A stretch of DNA of 64,000 nt from Microbacterium nanhaiense (GTDB lineage Bacteria; Actinomycetota; Actinomycetes; Actinomycetales; Microbacteriaceae): contig NZ_BMMQ01000002.1 in assembly GCF_014646015.1 (NCBI RefSeq), forward strand, positions 62,277 to 126,276, read 5' to 3'. Both the position numbers and the translations under genes were made by a program. The notes beneath the pieces are model-generated. The model made no database searches, was not told the DNA's origin, and saw only the letters and a list, made by a program, of their open reading frames with translations. Positions 7,882 through 15,320 of this stretch are shown here, one piece after another. The first letter of the stretch is position 1. Each line of letters opens with the position of its first letter.

Positions 7882-9357
7882 ATGCGACGTTGGCTCAGCC
7901 TGTCGGTTCTCACCGGCGCCGTGCTGCTCCTCGCTATCGACTCGACGGTTCTCTACCTCGCGGTGCCGTCGCTCACGCGCGACCTCGACCCCACCGCGAC
8001 GCAGGTGCTCTGGATCGGCGACATCTATTCGCTCGCCATCGCCGGCTTCCTCGTCACCATGGGCAACGTCGCCGACCGCATCGGGCGCAAGAAGCTGCTG
8101 CTCATCGGTTCGGCCGCGTTCGGCGCGGCGTCGATCCTCGCCGCCTTCGCCCCGACGGCCGGGGTGCTGATCGACGCCCGCTTGCTCCTCGGCATCGCGG
8201 GCGCGACCCTCATGCCGTCGACCCTGTCGCTGATCCGCAACATCTTCTCGGATCCGGTCGAGCGCACGCGGGCCATCGCCATCTGGTCGGCCGCCGCCGC
8301 GAGCGGCATCGCCCTCGGGCCCATCATCGGCGGAGCCCTGCTCGAGCACTTCTGGTGGGGCTCGGTGTTCCTCATCAACATCCCCGTGATGCTCGCCGTC
8401 ATCATCGTCGGTGCGATCGTGCTGCCGGAGTCGAAGAACCCCGACTCCGGACGCTTCGACCTGCTCTCGAGCGCCCTGTCGATGCTCGCGATCGTGCCCT
8501 TCGTGGCGCTGATCAAGCGCATCGCCGGCGGAACCTTCGACCTCCTCGCGCTCGCGCTCGCGATCGCGGCGGGGCTCGGGATGTGGCTTTTCGTGCGCCG
8601 CCAGCGCAAAGCGAGCCACCCGATGGTCGACGTCGAGCTCTTCCGCAACGGCGCCTTCTCCGGCGCCGTATCGGTGAACTTCATCTCCGTCTTCGCGATG
8701 AGCGGCACGCTGTTCTTCTTCTCCCAGTACCTGCAGCTTGCGCGAGACCTCGGCCCGCTCGAGGCGGGGCTCGCCCAGCTCCCCACGGCGCTTGCCGCGA
8801 TGGGCGCCGTGATCCTCGTCGGTATTCTTCTGCGCCGCCTCGGCCGCGGGCGTGCGATCGCGCTGGCACTGATGATCGGTGCGGCCGGCCTCGTGCTTGT
8901 CGGGGTGCTCGAGTCCGCCGACAACCTCCTGTGGCTGGTGCTGGCCCTCGTGCCGCTCGGCCTCGGCATCGGCATCTCCGAGACCCTGAGCGTCGACGCC
9001 GTCGTCTCGGCCGTCCCGCCCGCCAAGTCGGGCGCCGCCTCGTCCATCTCCGAGACCGCCTACGAGCTCGGCGCGGCGATGGGCATCGCGATCCTCGGCT
9101 CGCTCATGTCGGTCTTCTACCGCGCTCACCTCGTCCTCCCGGCGGGGGCCGGGGGAGAGGACGCCGCTCGCGACTCGCTGGCGCGCGCCGCCGCCGAACT
9201 CGACCCGGCGCATCCCGCGCTCGTCGCGGCTCACGACGCGTTCATCGCGTCGATGCAGACGACGACCTTCATCGCGGCCGCGGTCATGGCGATCGGTGCG
9301 GTCGTGGCCTGGCGTCTGATCCCCAACTCGCGCGCTAGCGTTGAGCATCATGGGTAG
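7882..9357 (+). CDS. MFS multidrug efflux transporter, DHA2 (EmrB/QacA) type
   Basis: 491 residues with about 14 hydrophobic helices, as in drug:H+ antiporter family 2. The loop motif GNVADRIGRKK near residue 70 is the MFS motif A, and the N-terminus keeps the DSTVLYLAVPSL pattern common in this family. It should export hydrophobic or cationic compounds from the membrane using the proton gradient; the substrate is not predictable. The start ATG (MRRWLSLSV) follows AAAGG. Its last codons overlap the start of the TetR gene at 9350, and a palindrome lies just upstream, so this looks like a self-regulated resistance operon. Confidence 0.88.
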   Translation: MRRWLSLSVLTGAVLLLAIDSTVLYLAVPSLTRDLDPTATQVLWIGDIYSLAIAGFLVTMGNVADRIGRKKLLLIGSAAFGAASILAAFAPTAGVLIDARLLLGIAGATLMPSTLSLIRNIFSDPVERTRAIAIWSAAAASGIALGPIIGGALLEHFWWGSVFLINIPVMLAVIIVGAIVLPESKNPDSGRFDLLSSALSMLAIVPFVALIKRIAGGTFDLLALALAIAAGLGMWLFVRRQRKASHPMVDVELFRNGAFSGAVSVNFISVFAMSGTLFFFSQYLQLARDLGPLEAGLAQLPTALAAMGAVILVGILLRRLGRGRAIALALMIGAAGLVLVGVLESADNLLWLVLALVPLGLGIGISETLSVDAVVSAVPPAKSGAASSISETAYELGAAMGIAILGSLMSVFYRAHLVLPAGAGGEDAARDSLARAAAELDPAHPALVAAHDAFIASMQTTTFIAAAVMAIGAVVAWRLIPNSRASVEHHG

Positions 9358-9907
9358 AACGACGGGCCGCGACGCCGATGAGACGCGCCGCCAGATCATT
9401 CACGCCGCCGCGCGCCTGGTCAGCCGGCGCGGCTCGAGCGTGTCGATCTCGGCGATCGCCGATGCCGCGGGCGTGTCGAAGGGCGGCCTGCTCTACCACT
9501 TCGCGAGCAAGGACGAGCTGCTCGAGGCTGTCGCGGCCTGGCTCTTCGACTCCTTCCGCGCCGCCGTTTACGACGCCGCGGAGGCGGATCCCGAACCGGG
9601 CCGCCTCACGCGAGCCTACGTGCGCGTCAGCTTCGCCGACGGCGCCGACGAGGCCGCCGCGCGCGAGATGATCGCGGTCGCGGCGCAGCTCATGTACGAG
9701 CCGCGGATCCAGCAGCTCGCGGACGCCGACGGCGCGCGGTGGCGCGAGGACCTGTTCGGCGATGGCCTCGCTCCCGAGGTCGTGCGCGTCGTCCTCGCCG
9801 CGACCGACGGCATCAGCGCGGCCCCGCTGTGGGGAACGGTACTGAGCCCGGACGACGTGAGGCTGCTCGAAGAACACCTGCTGGACCTCGCCGCGGCTCC
9901 CCGATAA
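9350..9907 (+). CDS. TetR family transcriptional regulator of the adjacent efflux pump
   Basis: 185 residues. The N-terminal helix-turn-helix is clear: ISAIADAAGVSKGGLLYHFASKDELL (residues 35-60). The C-terminal half is a helical ligand-binding and dimerisation domain of usual length. The start overlaps the last eight bases of the transporter gene, implying translational coupling; a TTG nine bases upstream is a less likely alternative. It probably represses the transporter operon by binding the palindrome at 7851-7864 and releases it on binding a transported compound. Confidence 0.88.
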   Translation: MGRTTGRDADETRRQIIHAAARLVSRRGSSVSISAIADAAGVSKGGLLYHFASKDELLEAVAAWLFDSFRAAVYDAAEADPEPGRLTRAYVRVSFADGADEAAAREMIAVAAQLMYEPRIQQLADADGARWREDLFGDGLAPEVVRVVLAATDGISAAPLWGTVLSPDDVRLLEEHLLDLAAAPR

Positions 9908-9973
9908 GCGCCCCGCTGGCAGGCGCACCCCGCTAACAAGCGCAACCCGCCAACAAGCGCACCACGCTAGCGG
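9908..9973. repeat. Short tandem repeat, about four 17-base units
   Basis: Directly after the TetR stop codon. Unit 1 is 15 bases (9908-9922) and the next three are 17 bases each: GCGCACCCCGCTAACAA (9923-9939), GCGCAACCCGCCAACAA (9940-9956) and GCGCACCACGCTAGCGG (9957-9973). The units are imperfect but clearly homologous. Confidence 0.75.
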
Positions 9974-10063
9974 ATCCGCGCCGCGCGCGAAAGCCCCCTC
10001 CGCGAGCCGCCGGGCCGCCGTATCCTGGCGGCACCAACGGCCCGCGTCAGAGGAGGAGCACAT

Positions 10064-10321
10064 ATGCCGAACCCCCGGATCAAGGACGAAGAGGTGTACG
10101 AGGCCGTCCTCGAAGAGGGCGCCTCAAAGCAGAAGGCAGCGCGCATCGCCAACGCGGCGGCCCGCGACGGACGCAGCGCCGTCGGCCGACGCGGCGGGAA
10201 CGCCGAACCCTACGACGAGTGGACCGTCGATGAGCTGCGCTCTCGCGCCAAGGAGATCGGGCTGAAGGGCTACTCGAAACTTCGCAAAGCAGACCTGATC
10301 GCGGCCCTCCGCGACAGCTGA
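10064..10321 (+). CDS. Small protein with Rho N-terminal/SAP-like domain
   Basis: 85 residues. The N-terminal half (MPNPRIKDEEVYEAVLEEGASKQKAARIANA) is a short helical module seen in small actinobacterial proteins. The C-terminal 35 residues (WTVDELRSRAKEIGLKGYSKLRKADLI) match the helix-extended-loop-helix of the Rho termination factor N-terminal/SAP domain, a nucleic-acid binding fold. Its specific role is unknown. It has a strong ribosome binding site (AGGAGGAG) and is followed 37 bases later by another small gene, probably in one transcript. Confidence 0.75.
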   Translation: MPNPRIKDEEVYEAVLEEGASKQKAARIANAAARDGRSAVGRRGGNAEPYDEWTVDELRSRAKEIGLKGYSKLRKADLIAALRDS

Positions 10322-10358
10322 CCCCATCCGACTGACCCATCCGACGAAAGGGAAGATC

Positions 10359-10556
10359 ATGGCTGAGATCCACGAGTGGTGGCCGAAGCTTTCGGCCGAA
10401 TCGAAGAACGCGCTGGAGGAGCGCCCCGGAGAGGTGCTCCCGCTCGAGATCCGCGACGAGATCCGTCACATCACGGGCGAGTTCGTTCCCGCCCAGACGA
10501 TGCTGAGCGACGAGGACATCGAGTTCATCAAGACGCAGCGTGAGGCCGTCGACTAG
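10359..10556 (+). CDS. Small conserved hypothetical protein
   Basis: 65 residues beginning MAEIHEWWPKLSAESKNALEERPG, soluble and acidic, with no recognisable domain. The ATG follows AAAGGGA, a usable ribosome binding site, and the gene ends nine bases before a very strong hairpin. Close spacing behind the Rho-N-like gene suggests co-transcription. I do not recognise the family. Confidence 0.65.
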   Translation: MAEIHEWWPKLSAESKNALEERPGEVLPLEIRDEIRHITGEFVPAQTMLSDEDIEFIKTQREAVD

Positions 10557-10564
10557 GCACACGA

Positions 10565-10604
10565 CAACGGCGCCGGGTGGCTGAACAGCCGCCCGGCGCC
10601 GTTG
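10565..10604. terminator. Bidirectional hairpin terminator
   Basis: Long near-perfect stem: CAACGGCGCCGGGTGGCTG pairs with CAGCCGCCCGGCGCCGTTG around an AA loop, with one internal mismatch. It sits between convergent genes (10556 and 10618) and can serve both. Confidence 0.8.
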
Positions 10605-10617
10605 CGCGTGCGTGATC

Positions 10618-10902
10618 TCACTCCTCGTCGCCGTCTCCATAGTCGTCCTCGCCGAACAGGACGTCGCCCTCCTCCTCGGGGAGCGCACCGCCCTCCTCGA
10701 CGGCATCTTCCGTCTCGATGAGCTCGGTGTCGACGAGGTCGTCATCGGCGTCCATGTCCGACTCGTCCTCCGCGTCGGCGGGCGGGAGGTCCTGAAGGTA
10801 CTCGCGGTCGCTGTTCGGGTCTCCGCTGTCGCGCTCGACGATCTGCTCGTCGAGGGCCGTCTTCTCGGCGTCGGTCAGGTCGTCGTCGTATCGGTCGCTC
10901 AT
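10618..10902 (-). CDS. Small, very acidic hypothetical protein
   Basis: 94 residues, extremely rich in Asp and Glu (MSDRYDDDLTDAEKTALDEQ at the start, FGEDDYGDGDEE at the end). It is probably disordered in solution. The start has a strong ribosome binding site (AGGAGGAG on the minus strand). No domain is recognised and it faces convergent small genes across a shared terminator. Such acidic proteins occur throughout this family of bacteria with no assigned function. Confidence 0.65.
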   Translation of the reverse strand: MSDRYDDDLTDAEKTALDEQIVERDSGDPNSDREYLQDLPPADAEDESDMDADDDLVDTELIETEDAVEEGGALPEEEGDVLFGEDDYGDGDEE

Positions 10903-11128
10903 GAACTCCTCCTGCTGTCTCGCGTGTGGCGTGTGCGGATTGCACACCACCACGCTCGCGCACTCTCACACCGGGCCAGGAGGGGGTTGACAACGGCTCC
11001 CGCGAGCGGGCGGATCACGGCGACGGGGCGCGGAATATAGCGGAAGCGCCGAGCGAACGAAACCCCGCGTGCACGATTCGCCCCCTGCCGTATCGTCGCT
11101 CAGACACCGTCCGAGAAAGGAGCACGTC

Positions 11129-11650
11129 ATGATCACACAGGTCACCGCATCGAAACTGATCGACGCTCCCGTGCGCCGCGTCTACGACCAGTGGACGCAG
11201 TTCGAGGAGTTCCCGCACTTCATGTCGGCCGTGAAGAAGGTCGAGCAGTTGGACGACACACATACGCGGTGGGACGTCGAGATCGGCGGGGTCCGCCGCC
11301 AGTTCGACGCCACCATTACCGAGCAGATCCCGGATCGCAGGATCCGCTGGGAGAGCCTGACCGAAAAGGCGCACGTCGGAGAGGTGGAGTTCGAACCGGA
11401 GGGCGACGGCACCCGGGTCGAGCTCACGATGTCCTGGGCGCCGGAGGGATTCGTCGAGAAGGTGGGCGCCGTACTCAACCTCGACGAGTTGGCCGCGGAG
11501 CGGGACCTCACGATGTTCGCCGCGTTCATCGCCGATCGTCCCGCGCCGACGGGTGCCTGGCGCGGCCGGGTCACCGACGAGCCCGCGCAACCCGGAACGA
11601 CCGCGACGACGGCCGCAGACGACACGGCTGACCCGGACATCCGGCTCTGA
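11129..11650 (+). CDS. SRPBCC (START-like) family protein, polyketide cyclase/dehydrase type
   Basis: 173 residues. Residues 1-145 have the SRPBCC pattern: IDAPVRRVYDQWTQFEEFPHFM at the start, WDVEIGGVRRQFDATITEQIPDRRIRWES in the middle and a C-terminal amphipathic helix. The fold forms a hydrophobic cavity for small ligands or lipids; close relatives annotated as cyclase/dehydrase are general-stress genes. The last 30 residues are a flexible Thr/Ala/Asp-rich tail. The ATG follows AAAGGAG. It is followed by a hairpin and seems monocistronic. Confidence 0.82.
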   Translation: MITQVTASKLIDAPVRRVYDQWTQFEEFPHFMSAVKKVEQLDDTHTRWDVEIGGVRRQFDATITEQIPDRRIRWESLTEKAHVGEVEFEPEGDGTRVELTMSWAPEGFVEKVGAVLNLDELAAERDLTMFAAFIADRPAPTGAWRGRVTDEPAQPGTTATTAADDTADPDIRL

Positions 11651-11660
11651 GTACGCTTTC

Positions 11661-11691
11661 AGTGGGGCCCCGCAGCGCGCGGGACCCCACT
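11661..11691. terminator. Hairpin terminator after SRPBCC gene
   Basis: AGTGGGGCCCCGC and CGCGGGACCCCACT form a stem of about 13 pairs with one mismatch and a short loop, ten bases after the stop codon. Confidence 0.7.
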
Positions 11692-11785
11692 GACGCTGTC
11701 ATGGTGGATCCACCACTGGCAACGGGGGTTTGCTCCACGAACCCTCCCGGCGAATGCCGACACCACCAATGAGATGAGGGAGTGC

Positions 11786-12127
11786 ATGGGAAAGTTCATC
11801 TATTCCGACACCGTGAAGGTCGAGATCGAGGATCGCGCGTTGGCACATCTTCACGTCGTCATCGGCACGAAGCTTCGCCGAGGGGAGCCGTTCTACTTCT
11901 CCTGGCGCGACGACAGCAGCCTCGGTGACGGACGCACGAGCGTGTGGCTCCACCAGGCGCTGCCGCTGGTCTTCAAGTTCTACGGCAGCCGCCGTCCGGC
12001 GCTCAACCCCGCCTGGATCGACGCACTCGCCTATACTGCTAACTCATCCGGCGGTCTTCACCTCGTCCCGGAACCTCCCGCGCCCACGGGTGCGTCGACG
12101 GGGAACACGGCGACACCGCGGTTGTAG
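11786..12127 (+). CDS. DUF7882 family small protein, copy 1
   Basis: 113 residues: MGKFIYSDTVKVEIEDRALAHLHVVIGTKLRRGEPF, then SVWLHQALPLVFKFYG and NSSGGLHLVPEP. This small family is found in Microbacteriaceae and is sometimes annotated near DNA ligases; no function is established. It is homologous to the next gene (12157), sharing the ALAHL, TKLRR and SxxWLHxAxPLxFxF blocks, so the two arose by tandem duplication. A 16-residue Pro/Thr-rich tail is unique to this copy. The two genes are 29 bases apart and probably co-transcribed. Confidence 0.75.
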   Translation: MGKFIYSDTVKVEIEDRALAHLHVVIGTKLRRGEPFYFSWRDDSSLGDGRTSVWLHQALPLVFKFYGSRRPALNPAWIDALAYTANSSGGLHLVPEPPAPTGASTGNTATPRL

Positions 12128-12156
12128 AGGTATCGGCACGAGACGGAAGAGCTGAC

Positions 12157-12465
12157 ATGGGAGTCCTGCATTACGGCGCCGGCCACGAGATCGCCATCGA
12201 CGACGCGCTCCTGGCGCACCTGAAACTGGTGGTCATCACGAAGCTTCGGCGGAACGAGAGCTTCACGCTCTCGTGGACGCATTCACGGTCGGAGCCCACG
12301 GGGCGAAGCACAATCTGGCTGCACCCGGCCATTCCCCTGCGCTTCGTGTTCGAGTCGCCCGATCCCGCGACGCTGAGCCCGCAGCTACTCGAGCAGATGT
12401 CCCACTCGACGCACTCGACGGGTGGGCTCACGATCGATCTCGACGCCGAGGTGCCGTCTTCGTAG
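12157..12465 (+). CDS. DUF7882 family small protein, copy 2
   Basis: 102 residues: MGVLHYGAGHEIAIDDALLAHLKLVVITKLRRNESFTLSW, then STIWLHPAIPLRFVF and HSTGGLTIDLD. It is closer to the usual family sequence than the copy at 11786; the two align over nearly their whole length. Function is unknown; it is predicted soluble with no catalytic motif visible. The transcription unit ends at the perfect 20-base hairpin at 12486. Confidence 0.75.
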   Translation: MGVLHYGAGHEIAIDDALLAHLKLVVITKLRRNESFTLSWTHSRSEPTGRSTIWLHPAIPLRFVFESPDPATLSPQLLEQMSHSTHSTGGLTIDLDAEVPSS

Positions 12466-12485
12466 TCGCGACGTAGTCGCCGCGA

Positions 12486-12540
12486 CAGCTAGCCGCGGTG
12501 CGGGAGAGCCTTCTCGGCGATCCCGCACCGCGGCTAGCTG
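12486..12540. terminator. Long perfect hairpin terminator
   Basis: A 20-base perfect inverted repeat (12486-12505 with 12521-12540) around a 15-base loop, between the DUF7882 genes and the convergent FHA-like gene. It can act on both strands. Confidence 0.8.
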
Positions 12541-12564
12541 CGTCTCCCGTCCGTGCGTCGGGAG

Positions 12565-13056
12565 TCAGTGCTCGTCGATCTCGGTACCCGGCGGGCGGTC
12601 GGCCCCGTCGGGATCCGCGGCATAGTCGGGGCGGCGCGGCTGCGCCGGCTGATCCGAGTACTCGCCGCCCTGTCGGCCCCCGTAGGGTCGGCCGTGATCG
12701 GCGTACTCGTCGCGCTGGAACACGATCCGCCAGGGGCCGACGGTGAAGGACGCGCCCTGGCGGAGGGTTTCCGTGCGCGCGCCCTCGTGCGTTCCCGACG
12801 CGAGCGGATCCGCGTTCATCTCGCCCTCGCCGTGCAGCGTCAGCACGTACTCATCGCGGTCATCGTGCGTGATCGTCGCGTGCAATGGATCCGCACCGGG
12901 CAGCTCGATCGTGTTGCCCGAGGCCGCGCCGAGCGTTGTCTCGTCATCGACGAGGTCGATCGTCACGCGCGAATCCTCAGACGCGACGATGAGGCGAGGA
13001 TTTCCGGCGCCCCACGCCGCGTGCGTCGTGGGTCCCTGCTGCTGCTCGTCGGTCAC
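12565..13056 (-). CDS. FHA-like domain protein
   Basis: 163 residues. Residues 20-125 have the strand pattern of a forkhead-associated domain (RVTIDLVDDETTLGAASGNTIELPGADPLHATITHDD), with the usual core histidine position in PLHATI. The Gly-Arg pair that normally contacts phosphothreonine is replaced by LGAASGN, so phosphopeptide binding is doubtful. The C-terminus is Gly/Pro/Asp-rich and disordered. Its start overlaps the stop of the SDR gene by four bases, so it is translationally coupled to it. Confidence 0.65.
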   Translation of the reverse strand: MTDEQQQGPTTHAAWGAGNPRLIVASEDSRVTIDLVDDETTLGAASGNTIELPGADPLHATITHDDRDEYVLTLHGEGEMNADPLASGTHEGARTETLRQGASFTVGPWRIVFQRDEYADHGRPYGGRQGGEYSDQPAQPRRPDYAADPDGADRPPGTEIDEH

Positions 13057-13928
13057 AGGTGCTCGCCTCCCGTCACACCGAGAATGGCGCCCGAGGTGTA
13101 CGACGCATCCTCCGACGCGAGGTAGACGTAGGCTCCCGCGAGCTCCGCGGGCTGACCGGGCCGGCCGAGCGGGCTGCCGGATCCGAAGTTCGGCACGTTG
13201 TCGGGCCAGCCGGTCGCGGGAATCAGCGGCGTCCAGATCGGGCCGGGGGCGACGCCGTTCACGCGGATCCCCTTCTCGCCCTGCTCGGACGCGAGGGCCT
13301 GCACGAACGCGACGAGCGCCGCCTTCGTCATGGCGTAATCGAGGAGTGCGGGCGAGGGCGAGAACCCCTGAATCGAGGTCGTGACGATGACGGAGCTTCC
13401 GGGCGGCATGAGGGGCAGCGCCTCGCGCGCCATCCAGAACGGCGCGTACAGGTTCGTGCGCATGACCCGGTCGAACTCGTCGGTCGGGATCTGGGCGTTC
13501 TCCTCGCGCTGCTTCTGGTATGCCGAGTTGAGCACGAGGAGGTCGAGTCCGCCGAGCCGGTCGTGGGCGTCGCGCACGACTTGGCGTGCCGTGTCCTCGT
13601 CGGTCAGGTCGCCGGGAAGCAACACGCTCTCGCGCTCGGGCGCGTCGATGAGCGCCGCCGTCGATTCGGCGTCCTCCTGCTCCTCGGGCAGGTAGTTGAT
13701 CGCGACCCTCGCGCCCTCTCGGGCGAACGCAATCGCGACCGCGCGGCCGATGCCCGAGTCGCCGCCGGTGATGAGGGCGCGGCGACCCTCGAGCCGGCCC
13801 GAGCCGACGTAGCTGTCCTCGCCGTGGTCGGGGTGCGGGGTGGTTTCCGTCGTGAGGCCCGGCTGCGACTGGTCGTCGCGGGGGAGCGGGCCTCGCAGGT
13901 GCTTCGTTCGGGGATCGATGAGCGTCAT
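13053..13928 (-). CDS. SDR family oxidoreductase (YhdG/YhxC-like, stress-associated)
   Basis: 291 residues. The NAD(P)-binding motif TGGDSGIGRAVA is near residue 53; the catalytic tetrad is represented by NSAYQ, the serine of TTSIQGF, and YAMTK (Tyr-x-x-x-Lys) near residue 197. The 45-residue N-terminal extension (PRTKHLRGPLPRDDQSQPGL) is characteristic of the general-stress SDR group such as Bacillus YhdF/YhxC, whose substrates are unknown. It lies downstream of a PfpI-type gene and overlaps the FHA-like gene, forming a probable three-gene operon read leftward. Confidence 0.85.
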   Translation of the reverse strand: MTLIDPRTKHLRGPLPRDDQSQPGLTTETTPHPDHGEDSYVGSGRLEGRRALITGGDSGIGRAVAIAFAREGARVAINYLPEEQEDAESTAALIDAPERESVLLPGDLTDEDTARQVVRDAHDRLGGLDLLVLNSAYQKQREENAQIPTDEFDRVMRTNLYAPFWMAREALPLMPPGSSVIVTTSIQGFSPSPALLDYAMTKAALVAFVQALASEQGEKGIRVNGVAPGPIWTPLIPATGWPDNVPNFGSGSPLGRPGQPAELAGAYVYLASEDASYTSGAILGVTGGEHL

Positions 13929-13949
13929 GATTACCTTCCTTCTGTGATG

Positions 13950-14498
13950 TCAGGCCGTCTGGCCGGCGTGCCGGCCCTCGCCGATTTCTTCGATGAGCTT
14001 CGCGGTGAACGCGGGAAGGTCATCGGGTGTGCGGCTCGACACGAGCCCCTGGTCTACGTGAACCTCCTCATCCACCCAGCTCGCGCCGGCGTTGCGCAGA
14101 TCGGTCGCGAGGCTCGGGTAGCTGGTGAGGGTGCGCCCGTCGACGACGCCCGCCTCGATGAGGATCCATGCGCCGTGACAGATCACTCCGACGGGCTTGC
14201 CCTCGTCGAAGAAACCGCGCGCGAAGCCGATCGACGCGCGATCGAGGCGGATGGCATCGGCGTTGACGACGCCCCCGGGGAGGACGAGCGCGTCGAAGCG
14301 CTCGGATGCGGCCTCGGCCGCCCGAACATCGACGTCGTGCACGTGCCCGTTCTTGCCGGTGATGGTGTCGAGCTGCGGGGCGACCATCGTCGCCTCCGCG
14401 CCCGCGCCGATCACGGCCTCCCACGGATCCATGAGTTCGCTGTCTTCGAATCCATCGGTCGCGAGGAACGCGACCCGCTTTCCGGAGAGATGAGTCAT
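13950..14498 (-). CDS. PfpI/DJ-1 family protein (type 1 glutamine amidotransferase-like)
   Basis: 182 residues. The nucleophile elbow with cysteine is in GVICHGAWILIEAG near residue 108, and the conserved acidic residue is in DGFEDSEL near residue 17; LVLPGG is also present. Members act as deglycases, general-stress proteins or proteases; a deglycase or stress role is most likely here given the adjacent stress-type SDR. The start (MTHLSGKRVAF) has an AGGAAAG sequence upstream on its strand. It is first in a leftward group with 13053 and 12565. Confidence 0.85.
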   Translation of the reverse strand: MTHLSGKRVAFLATDGFEDSELMDPWEAVIGAGAEATMVAPQLDTITGKNGHVHDVDVRAAEAASERFDALVLPGGVVNADAIRLDRASIGFARGFFDEGKPVGVICHGAWILIEAGVVDGRTLTSYPSLATDLRNAGASWVDEEVHVDQGLVSSRTPDDLPAFTAKLIEEIGEGRHAGQTA

Positions 14499-14666
14499 AC
14501 GTCTTCCTTTCCTTGAGCCGTGCCGGTCGAGATGCGGTCGCCCGACGCCGAAGAGGTCCGGCCGGGCACCTTCCACCCTGCCCCGCCGCACCCGATCGTG
14601 CCGAGGGGTGGCACGAGCGGAGCCGAGGTGATAAAACGGCGGCGTCGCCGGGCATACGATCGAGGC

Positions 14667-15278
14667 ATGGATCGCCCCTTGCCGAGTCACGTCGTCGCTC
14701 AGCCCGAAAGCCTGTACGTCGGCGGCAGCGCGTACCTGATCGCGACGCAGAACGCCGACGGCACCGCGAACCTCTCGCCCGCGTCGAGCTACTGGGCGCT
14801 CGGTTCGACGATCGTTCTCGGGCTGGAGGTGGCGGGGAAGACGGTGCAGAACCTGCTCGAGCGCCCCGAGCTGACCATCAACTTTCCCTCCGGCGACCTG
14901 GTCGACGCCGTGCTCCGGCTTGACGGCACGACGGGCAGGTATCCGGTGCCGGAGGGGAAAGAGCGCTACCGCTACGAGGCCGATAAGTTTGCGCTCGCGG
15001 GCCTCCAGCCGCAGGCGTCCGAGCTCGTGCCGGTCCCGCGCGTGGCCGAGTGCCGGCTGCAGTTCGAGGCCCGCACGGTGCGCGCGACTCCCGGTCACAC
15101 CGGAGAGTGGTTCATGGTCGAGGCGGAGGTGCTGCGGGTGCACGCCGATCCGCGAATCCTGAAGCCGGGGACGGGACTGCCGGATCCGCGACGCTGGAGT
15201 CCGCTGGTCTACGAGTTCCGCCACTTCTTCACGACGGGCGAGGAGCGCGGCCACCTGCCGAAGAGCCAGACGGCATAA
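14667..15278 (+). CDS. Flavin reductase-like (FMN-binding) domain protein
   Basis: 203 residues. The N-terminal part (YVGGSAYLIATQNADGTANLSPASSYWALGS) has the split-barrel flavin-binding pattern seen in flavin reductase-like and PNPOx-like proteins, followed by GKTVQNLLERPELTINFPS. The enzyme activity is unknown. The start is supported by a leaderless arrangement: TACGAT at 14655-14660, six bases, ATG, and no ribosome binding site. It converges on pgi across a shared terminator. Confidence 0.75.
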   Translation: MDRPLPSHVVAQPESLYVGGSAYLIATQNADGTANLSPASSYWALGSTIVLGLEVAGKTVQNLLERPELTINFPSGDLVDAVLRLDGTTGRYPVPEGKERYRYEADKFALAGLQPQASELVPVPRVAECRLQFEARTVRATPGHTGEWFMVEAEVLRVHADPRILKPGTGLPDPRRWSPLVYEFRHFFTTGEERGHLPKSQTA

Positions 15279-15286
15279 ACGCAAAA

Positions 15287-15308
15287 GGGCCGCCCCGAAG
15301 GGCGGCCC
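15287..15308. terminator. Bidirectional hairpin terminator
   Basis: GGGCCGCCC, CGAA tetraloop, GGGCGGCCC, preceded by AAAA (a T-run when read on the minus strand). It lies between convergent genes, the flavin-binding protein and pgi. Confidence 0.8.
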
Positions 15309-15320
15309 GGACGCGACGGC

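Noticed and set aside
3897..7913. A 1338-residue minus-strand reading frame covering both the lyase and the dehydrogenase region
   Set aside because: Only the part from 6401 leftward is protein-like (signal peptide, PL11 blocks). The rest is antisense to a clear zinc dehydrogenase and reads as arginine/aspartate-rich shadow sequence.
10981..11041. TTGACA at 10987 as a promoter for the SRPBCC gene
   Set aside because: No acceptable -10 box lies 16-18 bases downstream; the AT-rich AATATAG is too far away.
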